This document shows, one piece after another, positions 34,439-43,767 of a DNA stretch of 64,000 nt. Location of the stretch: NCBI RefSeq assembly GCF_028683095.1, contig NZ_JAJUBC010000009.1, positions 121,309 through 185,308 of the forward strand, written 5' to 3'. The DNA is from Enterovibrio gelatinilyticus (GTDB lineage: Bacteria; Pseudomonadota; Gammaproteobacteria; Enterobacterales; Vibrionaceae). Positions within the stretch are counted from its first letter, which is position 1. The number at the start of each line of letters is the position of its first letter. The position numbers and the translations under genes are program-made. The notes under the pieces are model-generated. The model searched no databases. It was not told where the DNA came from and saw nothing but the letters and a program-made list of their open reading frames with translations.

Positions 34439-37400
34439 TTAGTCTTCGTACCATTGGTAACGCAACACCAACGCACCAACATCGACATCGTTTTCTTCGA
34501 TATAATATCTAGTAAAACTGAGGCCAAGCACCAACCTTTCGGTGGCATTAAAGCCAAACTTCACACCGAGATAAGGGTCAGTTCCATCAAAGCTCGTGTA
34601 CAGCGTTGACTCTTGATATTGGCTTTTTATCTCAGTTTTCCAGCGTAATACGCCAACATGCCCTTGAGCAAACCACTTTTGGCTTCGCCAAAATACGTAA
34701 TCTCCCTCAATACCTATGCCTTCAACAAGCAATGGAGAGACGCCCGCAACCTGCTGATGATAGTCCTCTGGTGCTGTCGTTGTTGACGACAACATAGCAC
34801 CCGCATTTCCCATATCAAGATACTTGATACTCGCGCCCCAATCTGGCTCGAACTCGTAACCCAGTGAGATTGAATAGTACGCTCCTTTTTCATCAGTCGC
34901 GTATTCAGTATTTGAAACGATATTCTCTCTATCATGCGCTCGGCTAACGCCAAATTGGCCATCAACAAACCAGTTTGCCTGTGCCGTTGTGCCCACCAAA
35001 GACAATAAGAAAACGTAGTGCCTCGCTTTCAAACGTCTGTACAATGATGCCGCCGCACCAAGTATTAGCACCCACAGTCCGTTGCCACCGCCAGAAGAAT
35101 TAACCACATTCGTGTCATAAGCTAAGCTCACTTTCACTACCGCATTGGCGTTAGCTTGCAAGTCATAAATATCTGAAATGGAATAAGTTACCGTATCTAG
35201 ACCTTCAAATCCTTGTTTGGGTGTGTACGTAACGGTGTCATCACTATTGACCACAACCTCGCCTTGAGTTGCAGTGGCCGATACTAGCTTTATCGCCTCC
35301 CCGTCAGGGTCACTATCATTGTCCAATATGTTAAAGGTTATTGGAGTGCGATCATCGGTCTCATATTGGTCATTGGCTGCGAATGGGGCAATACTATTGA
35401 CCACTGTGATATTCACTACGGCATTATCTGTTCCACCATTGCTATCCGTCACGCTATAGCTAATAGTGTCATCTCCAAGAAAATCAGTCACAGGTGTATA
35501 CATCAGCTTCCCATCAGTAATTTGAACCGCCCCCAAATCGGCTACGGCACTGGATATACTTAAAGCGTCACCATCAGCGTCTGTGTCATTACTCAATACA
35601 TCTATAGTGACTTCGCTGTTTTTCCCCAGCGTCTCACTATCATCATTCGCGACTGGCATCGCATTGCCTGTTCCCGACACAGCCACACCACTCGGATCGA
35701 TAATACTGCCGTTTGCTATACCGTCTTCATCGTTTGGACCACCATCCTCAATAGTGATTTGGACACACCAATCTCCTTCAGTCAGCCCTTCAGCCCATTG
35801 GGAGTCCCCCGGAGGCGGACAATATCCCATCTCTCCCAAGGCTGACGAAACTGAGTTCATGCTGTCCATCACAAACGAAGACCACCCTAAGTCAGATTTG
35901 TATTTTCGATAGATAGCGTCTGCAGGAATAGGTTGACGCTGTGGGATGACGATTTTAAAGCTCTGTCCGACAGTTAGTAGGCCATGCGCAACAAAATCGA
36001 AAATCCCACCCACATTCGTCGCATCACTGTCCAACGTTAACTCATTCGAGAACAAACGGGCGGCACCAGATTGATTCGACAGCACAGCAATACCTTTACG
36101 CAGACAAACGCCCGGCTCTCCTTCCAGTAAAAATTGACCACTCTCTTTCACATCTTGTGGTACCACATTACAGGCAGAACTCGTATCAAGGTAATTAGGA
36201 ATACCGTCATTGTCGCTATCTCCATACCCTTCTTGGTCGTCGGGAATTAAGTCACCATCGCTATCTTGACTGGTCAGCGACGCTAAACTTTCCACAACCT
36301 CCAAAAACGTGTGAACTGTGACACTTTCTGGTTGAGAGCCATTATCTGTTACAGTAACAGCCAACGGGTAAACATTAAGTGCTAAGTTTTCGGTTGTAAA
36401 ACTCAGCGAGGACTGGTCGGTTTGCCCCGCAATCACAGTGGCAAGACTGTCGTTCGTAGTGGTCCAAGCGTAAGAATGAGAATCTCCCTGATTCGGGTCA
36501 GCCACATCAGCCTTTACCGTCAGTGCCGTTGCACTCTTTGGGATAGTACTTACCTTCTCGCCATTCAGCATGGTCTCAATCGTAACTTGAGGGGCAATAT
36601 TCTCTTCTCTAATAGCGAGCTCAAATTCATTTTTGCTCCCAATGTTCACGGAATCATCGAGCTTAATTACGATGGTTTCTGTCCCCTCGTTCAAACTGTC
36701 AGAAAACACATCAAATGTTATGTAGGCTTCTGTGCCACTGTTTATTGTCACGTTACCACTGAGCAAGTCATGGTCCGCACTATCGGAAGTGCCCGAAACC
36801 GCATAAGGCACCACTAGTGGATAAATCGGAGATTCACCGTTAAGTAGCACTCTAATTTTGTGACTTGTTCCCTCAGTGGTTTGTTTATCCTTCTGTAAGC
36901 TCACCAGTGGAAGAACAGTGACCGTTTGCGTATCCATGGCGACATTGCCATTCCCATCTTTCGTCACCCAAGACACTGAGCTTATTCCGGGCACAAAGTT
37001 GGCACCTTTATCCTTCAGTGATACTGACAATGGCTGACCTGAAGTATCAAATGCCTTTGCTGTGCCTAATTTCACACGAGTATAGAGACCTGTTGCATTA
37101 ACCACGACATCTGCTGGCGCCGCGATAGTGGGTAGTCCGGTTGCAGTACTATCAAAGGTGACAGTGACTTTGGCAGTCGCTTCGCCACCTTTTCCGTCTG
37201 TGATGCCATATTGAACAATCACAGTTCCAGCCTCAGAAGCCGTTATTTCTATGCGATCTACAGTGTGGCTGACCTTTGCCAGAGAGCTAACCCAAACGAT
37301 TTCCAGCGTGTCTCCGTCAAGATCGCTGTCATTGCCAAGAACATCCAAAGAATGTGCCTGTTCCAACCCATCGGTAATCACATAGGAATCATCTATCGCT

Positions 37401-40400
37401 TCAGGCTGGTCATTGACATCATTCACCGTGATATCAAAGCTTGGTAAACTCGTTGAGTCGGCTCCATCAGAAACGCTAATGATAATCCCAGCGTAAGCAC
37501 CAATGTCATCCTGTGAAGGAGTGCCACTTAGTTTCCCCGTTTCGGCATCAAAATCGGCCCACTCAGGTTTATTCACAATCGAGAAGCTAATGGGATTGTC
37601 GTCCGCATCTGATGCAGTCGGAATAAAGGAGTAAGCACTATTTTGATCTGCGGTAACTGAAGGTGTACCCGAAATAGTCGGTGCATTGTTTGTCGTGGTC
37701 GGAGTAATCGTTAGTGACGCCGCAACGTTGCCATTGCCCGAACTATCACTAAATTCATCCATATGAACACTAATAGATATTCCGACATAATCAACGCTAC
37801 TTGCTTCCACGGTCGCTGTGAACGTCGTGCCACTTCCCGAAAAAGAACTGAGTTGACCACCAGTGATTGCCACCTTATCTAACCCGAAGTTACTGCTGCT
37901 CTCCGAAAGCGCGAACGTGACTGCCGCTGTTTCACCTTCATCCAGCGTCGGCAAAGAACTCGATATTGTGACAGTGGGTTGTTGGGTATCCACAGTGAAC
38001 GGCAAATCCGTCGCTACGGTGTTTCCATTTCCAGCAGCATCAGTGAATTTATTGGCTGCAACTTTCACCTTTGCTGTGGTTTGTTGGTTTGCACCTGGCG
38101 TGAACGTTGCTGTATAGCTTATTCCGCTACCTGCAAAGTTCGACAGCGCACCACCCTCAACAACAACATCTGTCGCGATGAAATTACTGCTCGCTTCTGA
38201 CAAGTTGAATGAAACAGACGCTGTTTGACCTGCGATTAACGCCGAAGAAGCACTTTGAATCGTAATACTCGGAGCAGTGTTATCCAGCAAGTAATTTTGA
38301 CTGTTCGATGCAGTGACCGACCCCAATCCATTTCCGCTAGAGTCAGCTAGGTTATTCGCCCCCGAAACGCTAAGAGAGACAGTACCGTTGGCCGTTGCCA
38401 AATCACCGCCTGAGACGGTGACATCAACCACTGTCGCTGACGTGCTGGATACGTGACTAACAGTGCCCGTTGTTCCTGATACCACAAAATCAGTGATATC
38501 GATGTTGCTAAGCGCTTCAGAGAAGGTGACTCGCCAAACTAATGAATCCTGCGCCGTCAACTCACTGGCGGGAGTTTGGCGAAGGATAGAGGTAATGGTA
38601 GGAGCGACGGTGTCTAGTGTATGTGTCGCCCCGGAGGCATAAGCACTCGGTGACGTTCCGCTTTCATCAAGAATATTCGTGCCACCGTTAAGGTCTAGTC
38701 GCACTGTGCCATTCACTTGGTTCGCCGAGACCGTCACAGTCACGCTGTTGCCTTGCGCTGAAGACACACCGCTTACGGTCAGTCCGGCAACAACATTTCC
38801 GTCCAAGCGCGCAACAAAGTCGTCAGTGGAAATATTGGTGACGCTGTCCCCAAAAGTCACAACGAAGGAAATACTGCTCGCGTTTGGTGCAGGAGAACCA
38901 GACAGCGTAATGGTGCTAATATTTGGAGAAACATCTATTGTTGAAAGGTTAAGAGCAATCGGCGATGTCTGTAAATTGCCTAAGAGATCCTCAGCAACAA
39001 CGTAGACGTCGTAATCTGTGCCATCTGCCAACCCCGAAATCGCACGACTTCCAGTGAGGCTCGATGTGGTGATCGTGCCCACCGCGAAGGCTGACGAAAG
39101 CGGCCCGACCTGACCGGCTTTAACCTCGGAAGCGCTAGGTGATGAAGCTCCATTTGAGACAACGGCATAGTAAACCTTGCCATCTTCGTTAAGGCTCACG
39201 TTTAACGTAGCGCCCGTCGCAGACAAATTCGTTAATGAAGATGCTGAACTAAATGTTGGTGGCGTTTCGTCGTCATCATCCGTCAATGTGTATTGACGTA
39301 ACTGCGTGCCATTTTCTGTTGCGCCCCCACCTGACACACCAACAATGTTGACTAGGACAGACTCATTAACTTCTTCGGTGCTATCATCTGTTGTGACAAT
39401 GCCCTTGACTGCATTGGCAGAAGAACTTCCCGCAGGGATAGTAATCGACGCACTGGGTACCTCGTAATCGGTACCCGACGTTGCCGTTCCCGAATAGCTA
39501 AGGTTGACTGTCACATCTTCATAAGTGGCATGGCTCAGTTGCACACCTATGGTTGCCGTTCCACCATTTTCAGCAACAGACTGGTCACTGCCCGAAAAGC
39601 TCACGGTGGGCCCGCTCTGCGCATCCGTGATGGTGACGGTATGTTGCTGGGTATCAATATCGCTAGTGACTGACGCACTGGCGATTTGAACGGTAACGGT
39701 TTCATTCTGTGCAGCATCATAAACACTGTCAGCGACCGCTGTGATGGTTGCGGCTGCCGATGGTTGTCCTGCAGGAATCGTAATCGAATCAGATTTGGTG
39801 TAGTCAGAAGTTAGCGTCGCGGTGCCGCCATAGGTAAGATTCACCGTGAGGCTTTCTGGCCAAGTGCTGTTGAGTGTGCCCGATATCGCTGCGGTGACCG
39901 TACTGGTGCCTCCTGCTTCAGCGATTGAAACTGGGTTCACAGATACAGCAAGATGCGGTTGATTGGCAAAAATGGCATCGTTGGCCTGAGAAATACTGGT
40001 GCTGTAAGCTGTGCTTTGATTGCCACTTGAATCCGTCAACGTAAGGCTAACAGGTATATCATCCCCTGCCGCTCTGTCTGTTCCTCCGTCTGTAATCGTA
40101 AAGGATGCTTTATATGAGGTATTGCTGACTTTGGTTAGGCCACTGAGCGAATAACCGTTCACTGTTCCGGAAATTGCACCATTTCCCGTTGAATAGTCAT
40201 CATCATCAGAATCAACCGTAATAGTAGCCTCAACAACGTCCCCGACTTTGTGGCTGTTATTATTAATAACAACATTCTGTATCGTCGGCGGCGTCTCATC
40301 ACTTACTGCTGCCCCAATGGTGATACTTTTGATGTAAAAGGTTGGAACGCTGTTTACAGCGCTGTCATCATTGGGAAACGTTATCCAAATTTCATCAATA

Positions 40401-41350
40401 TTCGAAAACGCACGAACATCCGCAAAACTAATGTCACTATGGGTATCGGAATCACTCGGTGACGTCACCTCTTTAAATGCGCCGTTGACATTCGCTCCGT
40501 CTTTACGCCCTTGAACACGCATAGTTTGGGATCCAAGGAGGTACGTTCGAAAGCTAAAGGTATCTAACTTGAACTCGGTGCCGTCATCTGAAGCAACCTG
40601 AAGCCGCGTGAGATCGTTATTAATACCCATGCTAACTTCATCGAAATAAGTGCTAATGGACGCCCTCGCACCGCCTACGACGGTAAAGGTGTAGTTGTTA
40701 TAGGTCTTAGAAAAAGGAGAATCGCCTTGTGTATACTCACCAGGTTGCGTGAAAGTCGTTGTACCTTCGCTAGGCGCAAGTAAATACGCGTATTGTTCAG
40801 AATGCTCAATGTCAATTGAATGCTCAGCAGTACCTGCGACGTACTCTAATTCCCAATCACCGCCTAGTTTATTTGAACCAGTGAGATCATCTGAAGCCAA
40901 TATAGTGCGGTTGGTACTATTCGCCAGATGCGTAACAAAGGTCTTACCCTTTGCGCCTTTCGCAACCTCACACCCAAAAAGACGTAATTCCCCATCAGTA
41001 GCAAGATATTCATCGACCACTTTCGAAAACGCAAAATAAGACTCTTCAGATGACAATGAAACACTGTCTCCTAAGAGACTAAATTCACCAGGCTTGCCGT
41101 GTGAATAGAGGCTCAACGTTTGAATATCTTTGTATTTCGAGAGTTTTTGGCTAAGTGTTAGAAAGGTGTCTTCAGCTTTTAAATGGATGACATGGCTTTC
41201 TTTGGGGGCTTTTTCAAATAAGGTCTCAGGGTCTTGCACGTTGGCATCAATAACTATGACGGATTCATACGCCACAACCTGAGCAGAGAAGCTCAATAGC
41301 AAAGCGCCAATCAACGAGCATAACCCCCTCATTCCCACACGATCCTTCAT
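34439..41350 (-). CDS. Giant surface protein: DUF4347, Calx-beta and Ig-like repeats, internal CTERM-like segment, C-terminal beta barrel
   Basis: 2303 residues from the ATG at 41350 (AAGGAA upstream). Signal peptide is about 1-27. A DUF4347 domain (about 30-185; DGELRLFGCEVAKG) is followed by a lectin-like stretch, two Calx-beta domains (about 475-700), FN3/Ig-like repeats (about 705-1190), a putative-Ig/cadherin-like pair (about 1200-1385), another Calx-beta-like unit, thrombospondin-3 calcium repeats (DSDGDLIPDDQEG, DSDNDGIPNYLD, about 1665-1695) and two tandem-95 type repeats (about 1860-2040). At 2085-2125 a Gly-rich patch, hydrophobic stretch and RRLKAR resemble a GlyGly-CTERM anchor, running straight into a signal-peptide-like segment and a 178-residue OmpA-like barrel (2126-2303). 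I infer a calcium-dependent surface adhesin or matrix protein. Divergent from it lie three secreted collar-domain genes. Confidence 0.88.
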   Translation of the reverse strand: MKDRVGMRGLCSLIGALLLSFSAQVVAYESVIVIDANVQDPETLFEKAPKESHVIHLKAEDTFLTLSQKLSKYKDIQTLSLYSHGKPGEFSLLGDSVSLSSEESYFAFSKVVDEYLATDGELRLFGCEVAKGAKGKTFVTHLANSTNRTILASDDLTGSNKLGGDWELEYVAGTAEHSIDIEHSEQYAYLLAPSEGTTTFTQPGEYTQGDSPFSKTYNNYTFTVVGGARASISTYFDEVSMGINNDLTRLQVASDDGTEFKLDTFSFRTYLLGSQTMRVQGRKDGANVNGAFKEVTSPSDSDTHSDISFADVRAFSNIDEIWITFPNDDSAVNSVPTFYIKSITIGAAVSDETPPTIQNVVINNNSHKVGDVVEATITVDSDDDDYSTGNGAISGTVNGYSLSGLTKVSNTSYKASFTITDGGTDRAAGDDIPVSLTLTDSSGNQSTAYSTSISQANDAIFANQPHLAVSVNPVSIAEAGGTSTVTAAISGTLNSTWPESLTVNLTYGGTATLTSDYTKSDSITIPAGQPSAAATITAVADSVYDAAQNETVTVQIASASVTSDIDTQQHTVTITDAQSGPTVSFSGSDQSVAENGGTATIGVQLSHATYEDVTVNLSYSGTATSGTDYEVPSASITIPAGSSSANAVKGIVTTDDSTEEVNESVLVNIVGVSGGGATENGTQLRQYTLTDDDDETPPTFSSASSLTNLSATGATLNVSLNEDGKVYYAVVSNGASSPSASEVKAGQVGPLSSAFAVGTITTSSLTGSRAISGLADGTDYDVYVVAEDLLGNLQTSPIALNLSTIDVSPNISTITLSGSPAPNASSISFVVTFGDSVTNISTDDFVARLDGNVVAGLTVSGVSSAQGNSVTVTVSANQVNGTVRLDLNGGTNILDESGTSPSAYASGATHTLDTVAPTITSILRQTPASELTAQDSLVWRVTFSEALSNIDITDFVVSGTTGTVSHVSSTSATVVDVTVSGGDLATANGTVSLSVSGANNLADSSGNGLGSVTASNSQNYLLDNTAPSITIQSASSALIAGQTASVSFNLSEASSNFIATDVVVEGGALSNFAGSGISYTATFTPGANQQTTAKVKVAANKFTDAAGNGNTVATDLPFTVDTQQPTVTISSSLPTLDEGETAAVTFALSESSSNFGLDKVAITGGQLSSFSGSGTTFTATVEASSVDYVGISISVHMDEFSDSSGNGNVAASLTITPTTTNNAPTISGTPSVTADQNSAYSFIPTASDADDNPISFSIVNKPEWADFDAETGKLSGTPSQDDIGAYAGIIISVSDGADSTSLPSFDITVNDVNDQPEAIDDSYVITDGLEQAHSLDVLGNDSDLDGDTLEIVWVSSLAKVSHTVDRIEITASEAGTVIVQYGITDGKGGEATAKVTVTFDSTATGLPTIAAPADVVVNATGLYTRVKLGTAKAFDTSGQPLSVSLKDKGANFVPGISSVSWVTKDGNGNVAMDTQTVTVLPLVSLQKDKQTTEGTSHKIRVLLNGESPIYPLVVPYAVSGTSDSADHDLLSGNVTINSGTEAYITFDVFSDSLNEGTETIVIKLDDSVNIGSKNEFELAIREENIAPQVTIETMLNGEKVSTIPKSATALTVKADVADPNQGDSHSYAWTTTNDSLATVIAGQTDQSSLSFTTENLALNVYPLAVTVTDNGSQPESVTVHTFLEVVESLASLTSQDSDGDLIPDDQEGYGDSDNDGIPNYLDTSSACNVVPQDVKESGQFLLEGEPGVCLRKGIAVLSNQSGAARLFSNELTLDSDATNVGGIFDFVAHGLLTVGQSFKIVIPQRQPIPADAIYRKYKSDLGWSSFVMDSMNSVSSALGEMGYCPPPGDSQWAEGLTEGDWCVQITIEDGGPNDEDGIANGSIIDPSGVAVSGTGNAMPVANDDSETLGKNSEVTIDVLSNDTDADGDALSISSAVADLGAVQITDGKLMYTPVTDFLGDDTISYSVTDSNGGTDNAVVNITVVNSIAPFAANDQYETDDRTPITFNILDNDSDPDGEAIKLVSATATQGEVVVNSDDTVTYTPKQGFEGLDTVTYSISDIYDLQANANAVVKVSLAYDTNVVNSSGGGNGLWVLILGAAASLYRRLKARHYVFLLSLVGTTAQANWFVDGQFGVSRAHDRENIVSNTEYATDEKGAYYSISLGYEFEPDWGASIKYLDMGNAGAMLSSTTTAPEDYHQQVAGVSPLLVEGIGIEGDYVFWRSQKWFAQGHVGVLRWKTEIKSQYQESTLYTSFDGTDPYLGVKFGFNATERLVLGLSFTRYYIEENDVDVGALVLRYQWYED

Positions 41351-41504
41351 GTTAGATATTCCTTTCACTAGTAGTAGAAAAATGCTCAATGCCAACTAAG
41401 TAGCAGCCTGTCGTAGATCACCAAAATAGAAAAAATATACAAATTTCTATACATTTTCAGACTAGGGTATACATACAACTTGTCAAAGAAATCATCTAAA
41501 AACC

Positions 41505-42176
41505 ATGAATAAAATAAATAAAATTACAACACCAGCAATGATGGCACTCATCATATCTGCCTACATACCCATACCCGCACAAGCGTGTTCAGCAAACACT
41601 GCGATAGGCGAAATCTGCTACATGGCCTCCAACTTCTGTCCCAGAGGCTTTCATTACCTGAGCGGCGCCCTGCTCTCTGTTGGTGAATATACAGCACTAT
41701 TTTCTCTTTTAGGGACAACCTATGGCAGTTGGGGAAACTTTGCTTTCGGCATACCCGATTTAAGAGGAAAAGTAGCGATTTCCCAAGGAGAGGGTCCAGC
41801 AACCGATGCATATTACCAAGGCTCTCCAGGAGGTTACGAATGGTGGTGGTTGACTAACCGACAAGTTTCTCAACACACACATAACAGCAGAATTCCTTTT
41901 GAGATCAGTGCCGGCCAGTCAACGCTCCCCATTTATGAAACGGGCCAGCCTGCAACCCAAGATGGCGCGAATCATTTCTCAAGTGCGCCCACTTATAGCG
42001 ATGAGCAGGGAAGCATCGCCCAAGTTCCTTTCTTTAGTAGCCATAGCGAAAAAGCCTCAGATCTAATAAACGTTGGTGATTTTAACAATAGACATCTACC
42101 CGTTGAGCTTAGCCAACCCTCTATCGCGCTCACCGCATGTATTAGCTATGACGGGGAGTATCCTCGCAAAAAATAG
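41505..42176 (+). CDS. Secreted phage tail collar-domain protein 1
   Basis: 223 residues. Signal peptide is about 1-27 (ending AQA-C). The mature part matches the phage tail collar/microcystin-dependent protein fold: ALLSVGEYTALFSLLGTTYGSWG, then FGIPDLRGKVAISQGEGP, and a QHTH metal/trimer motif. Cysteines 28, 38, 45 and 212 follow a C-X9-C-X6-C ... AC pattern shared with the next two genes. Related cytosolic collar proteins have no Cys at these places, as far as I know, so disulfides in the periplasm or outside the cell are likely. It is the most divergent of the three (YGSWG for YGGDG). It is divergent from the giant gene across a 154-bp gap. Function unknown. Confidence 0.85.
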   Translation: MNKINKITTPAMMALIISAYIPIPAQACSANTAIGEICYMASNFCPRGFHYLSGALLSVGEYTALFSLLGTTYGSWGNFAFGIPDLRGKVAISQGEGPATDAYYQGSPGGYEWWWLTNRQVSQHTHNSRIPFEISAGQSTLPIYETGQPATQDGANHFSSAPTYSDEQGSIAQVPFFSSHSEKASDLINVGDFNNRHLPVELSQPSIALTACISYDGEYPRKK

Positions 42177-42273
42177 CAAACAAATAAGCCAGAAATGAAA
42201 ACCACCATATACAGTCAAAAACAAATTTTTTTATTGGCTTAAAGAAATTAATACGGGAAGGCAGGAAAATAGA

Positions 42274-42960
42274 ATGAAGACGAAACTTCAAAAAACGGCA
42301 TTCAACCTTGTGGCAATAAGCCTGTGCTTATACTCAGCATCATCTTATAGTTGTCCGAGCGTAAACTATTTGGGGGCCGTATGTTTTACTGCAGCAAACT
42401 TCTGCCCAGAGAAGTATGATGATGCAAACGGGGCACTTTTGTCCATTGCAGATAACAACGCCCTTTTCGCACTAATAGGCACACAATACGGTGGGAATGG
42501 TCGTACTACCTTTAAGCTACCCGACTTAAGAGGGCGAGTCGCCGTTGGCGAGGGATTAGGCCCAGGGCTCAGCGTAAATAGGCAACGTGGACAATATTTT
42601 GGTAACGAGAGAATTCAACTTTCTTCGCAACAGATACCACCTCATCAACATTCCATTAGCGGCACTTACAACATCTCATCCCGTACAGAAAGAATACTTC
42701 TATCTGAAAAAATAACTGACGTTTCCTCACCCAACGGAAACGTTTATCCGGCATTTCCTAACCCACCTATCGGCATTTATACAGCAGACGCCTCACAAGC
42801 AATTGTGGGAAATCTAAACGTAGATATTCGAAAAGGTAATGGGATAGCCAAGGTTGAAACTAAACTCGACAATAGCCGCTCTTCACTTGATTTAAAACAG
42901 CCCTTTGAAGTGATTCGAGCATGCATTGCGGTGAAGGGACTTTACCCAGCTCGCCAGTAA
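42274..42960 (+). CDS. Secreted phage tail collar-domain protein 2
   Basis: 228 residues with a signal peptide (about 1-26, ending YS-C). The collar core is ANGALLSIADNNALFALIG, QYGGNGRTTFKLPDLRGRV and VGEGLGPGL, followed by PPHQHS. The same four Cys positions (C-X9-C-X6-C near the N-terminus and one in RACIAV near the C-terminus) occur as in its neighbours. The gene is 97 bp after the first, with AGGCAGGAAAA before the start. In phages the collar domain forms the trimeric tip of short tail fibres. Here signal peptide, cysteines and context speak for an exported host protein rather than a phage gene. Confidence 0.87.
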   Translation: MKTKLQKTAFNLVAISLCLYSASSYSCPSVNYLGAVCFTAANFCPEKYDDANGALLSIADNNALFALIGTQYGGNGRTTFKLPDLRGRVAVGEGLGPGLSVNRQRGQYFGNERIQLSSQQIPPHQHSISGTYNISSRTERILLSEKITDVSSPNGNVYPAFPNPPIGIYTADASQAIVGNLNVDIRKGNGIAKVETKLDNSRSSLDLKQPFEVIRACIAVKGLYPARQ

Positions 42961-43015
42961 ATAGTTTTGACTTATATATTACTCACTTTTTAACATAGAA
43001 ATATATGGATTTAGA

Positions 43016-43699
43016 ATGAAAAATATTTCGACTTCTTTTTTAAAGCTAATAATGGCTTCCACTGCCCTTTTTGCAACCACATCTAGCTTCGCATGTTCGC
43101 CTGATCCATTTATTGGTGCAGTATGCTTTACAGCAAATAGTTATTGTCCGAAACCCGACTATGTGGAAGCCAAAGGGCAAGAGATGGAAATTAGTTCTCA
43201 TCCAGCGCTGTATTCGCTCATTGGAACACTATACGGGGGAGATGGTGTGAATACGTTTCTATTACCCGATTTAAGGGGAAGAACGCCAGTAAATGTGGGG
43301 ACATCTCCGGGGAATACACCTAGAACATGGGGTGAAAAATTTGGCAACGAGACGACTGCAATCCATACAGCACAACTTCCTACTCATGCTCATTCAGTCG
43401 ATGAGCAAGCTACACGTATCGAATTTACCGGTTCGGGGCAGATTGCGGTTAGTAACGGAAAAAGCTCAACGAGCGGTGCCAATTTTACTGCCTCCGGCCC
43501 GAAAATTTTTACTAGCAATGAACCTGATGGAAAACGCTATGTTGAAGTCAGCGTCCCTTCCGCCAGTGGGAATTTTAGCGGGCATACAGATGATGCAGTT
43601 CAGGGTGTGGGGCAGCCTTTTAACGTGAGTCAACCATCGTTAGTGTTAAAAGCGTGTATTGCTGTTAATGAAAAAGGGACATACCCATCAAGAAATTGA
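43016..43699 (+). CDS. Secreted phage tail collar-domain protein 3
   Basis: 227 residues with a signal peptide (about 1-26, ending SFA-C). The collar core is MEISSHPALYSLIG, LYGGDGVNTFLLPDLRGRTPV and TAQLPTHAHS, with the shared cysteine pattern (C-X9-C-X6-C, then KACIAV). The central part (about 135-195) is rich in Ser, Gly and Thr and differs from the paralogues, as expected for a variable binding region. It is the last of the tandem triplet and ends 13 bp before a strong terminator. Expression with the two upstream genes is likely, although gaps of 97 and 55 bp leave room for separate promoters. Confidence 0.87.
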   Translation: MKNISTSFLKLIMASTALFATTSSFACSPDPFIGAVCFTANSYCPKPDYVEAKGQEMEISSHPALYSLIGTLYGGDGVNTFLLPDLRGRTPVNVGTSPGNTPRTWGEKFGNETTAIHTAQLPTHAHSVDEQATRIEFTGSGQIAVSNGKSSTSGANFTASGPKIFTSNEPDGKRYVEVSVPSASGNFSGHTDDAVQGVGQPFNVSQPSLVLKACIAVNEKGTYPSRN

Positions 43700-43711
43700 T
43701 TTTTATAGCTT

Positions 43712-43746
43712 AAAAAGGCCGCTGATTTTCATCAGCGGCCTTTTTT
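43712..43746. terminator. Terminator hairpin, third copy of the GCCGCTGA family
   Basis: A 15-bp stem (43712-43726 with 43731-43745; core GGCCGCTGAT/ATCAGCGGCC) has a 4-nt loop and flanking A5 and T6. It separates the collar genes (+) from ackA (-) and can serve both. Confidence 0.93.
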
Positions 43747-43767
43747 ATTCAGAAATATGTATAATGA

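Noticed and set aside
41505..43699. Prophage remnant
   Set aside because: Signal peptides, shared cysteines and the absence of any other phage gene speak against it, although the collar domain is phage-like.
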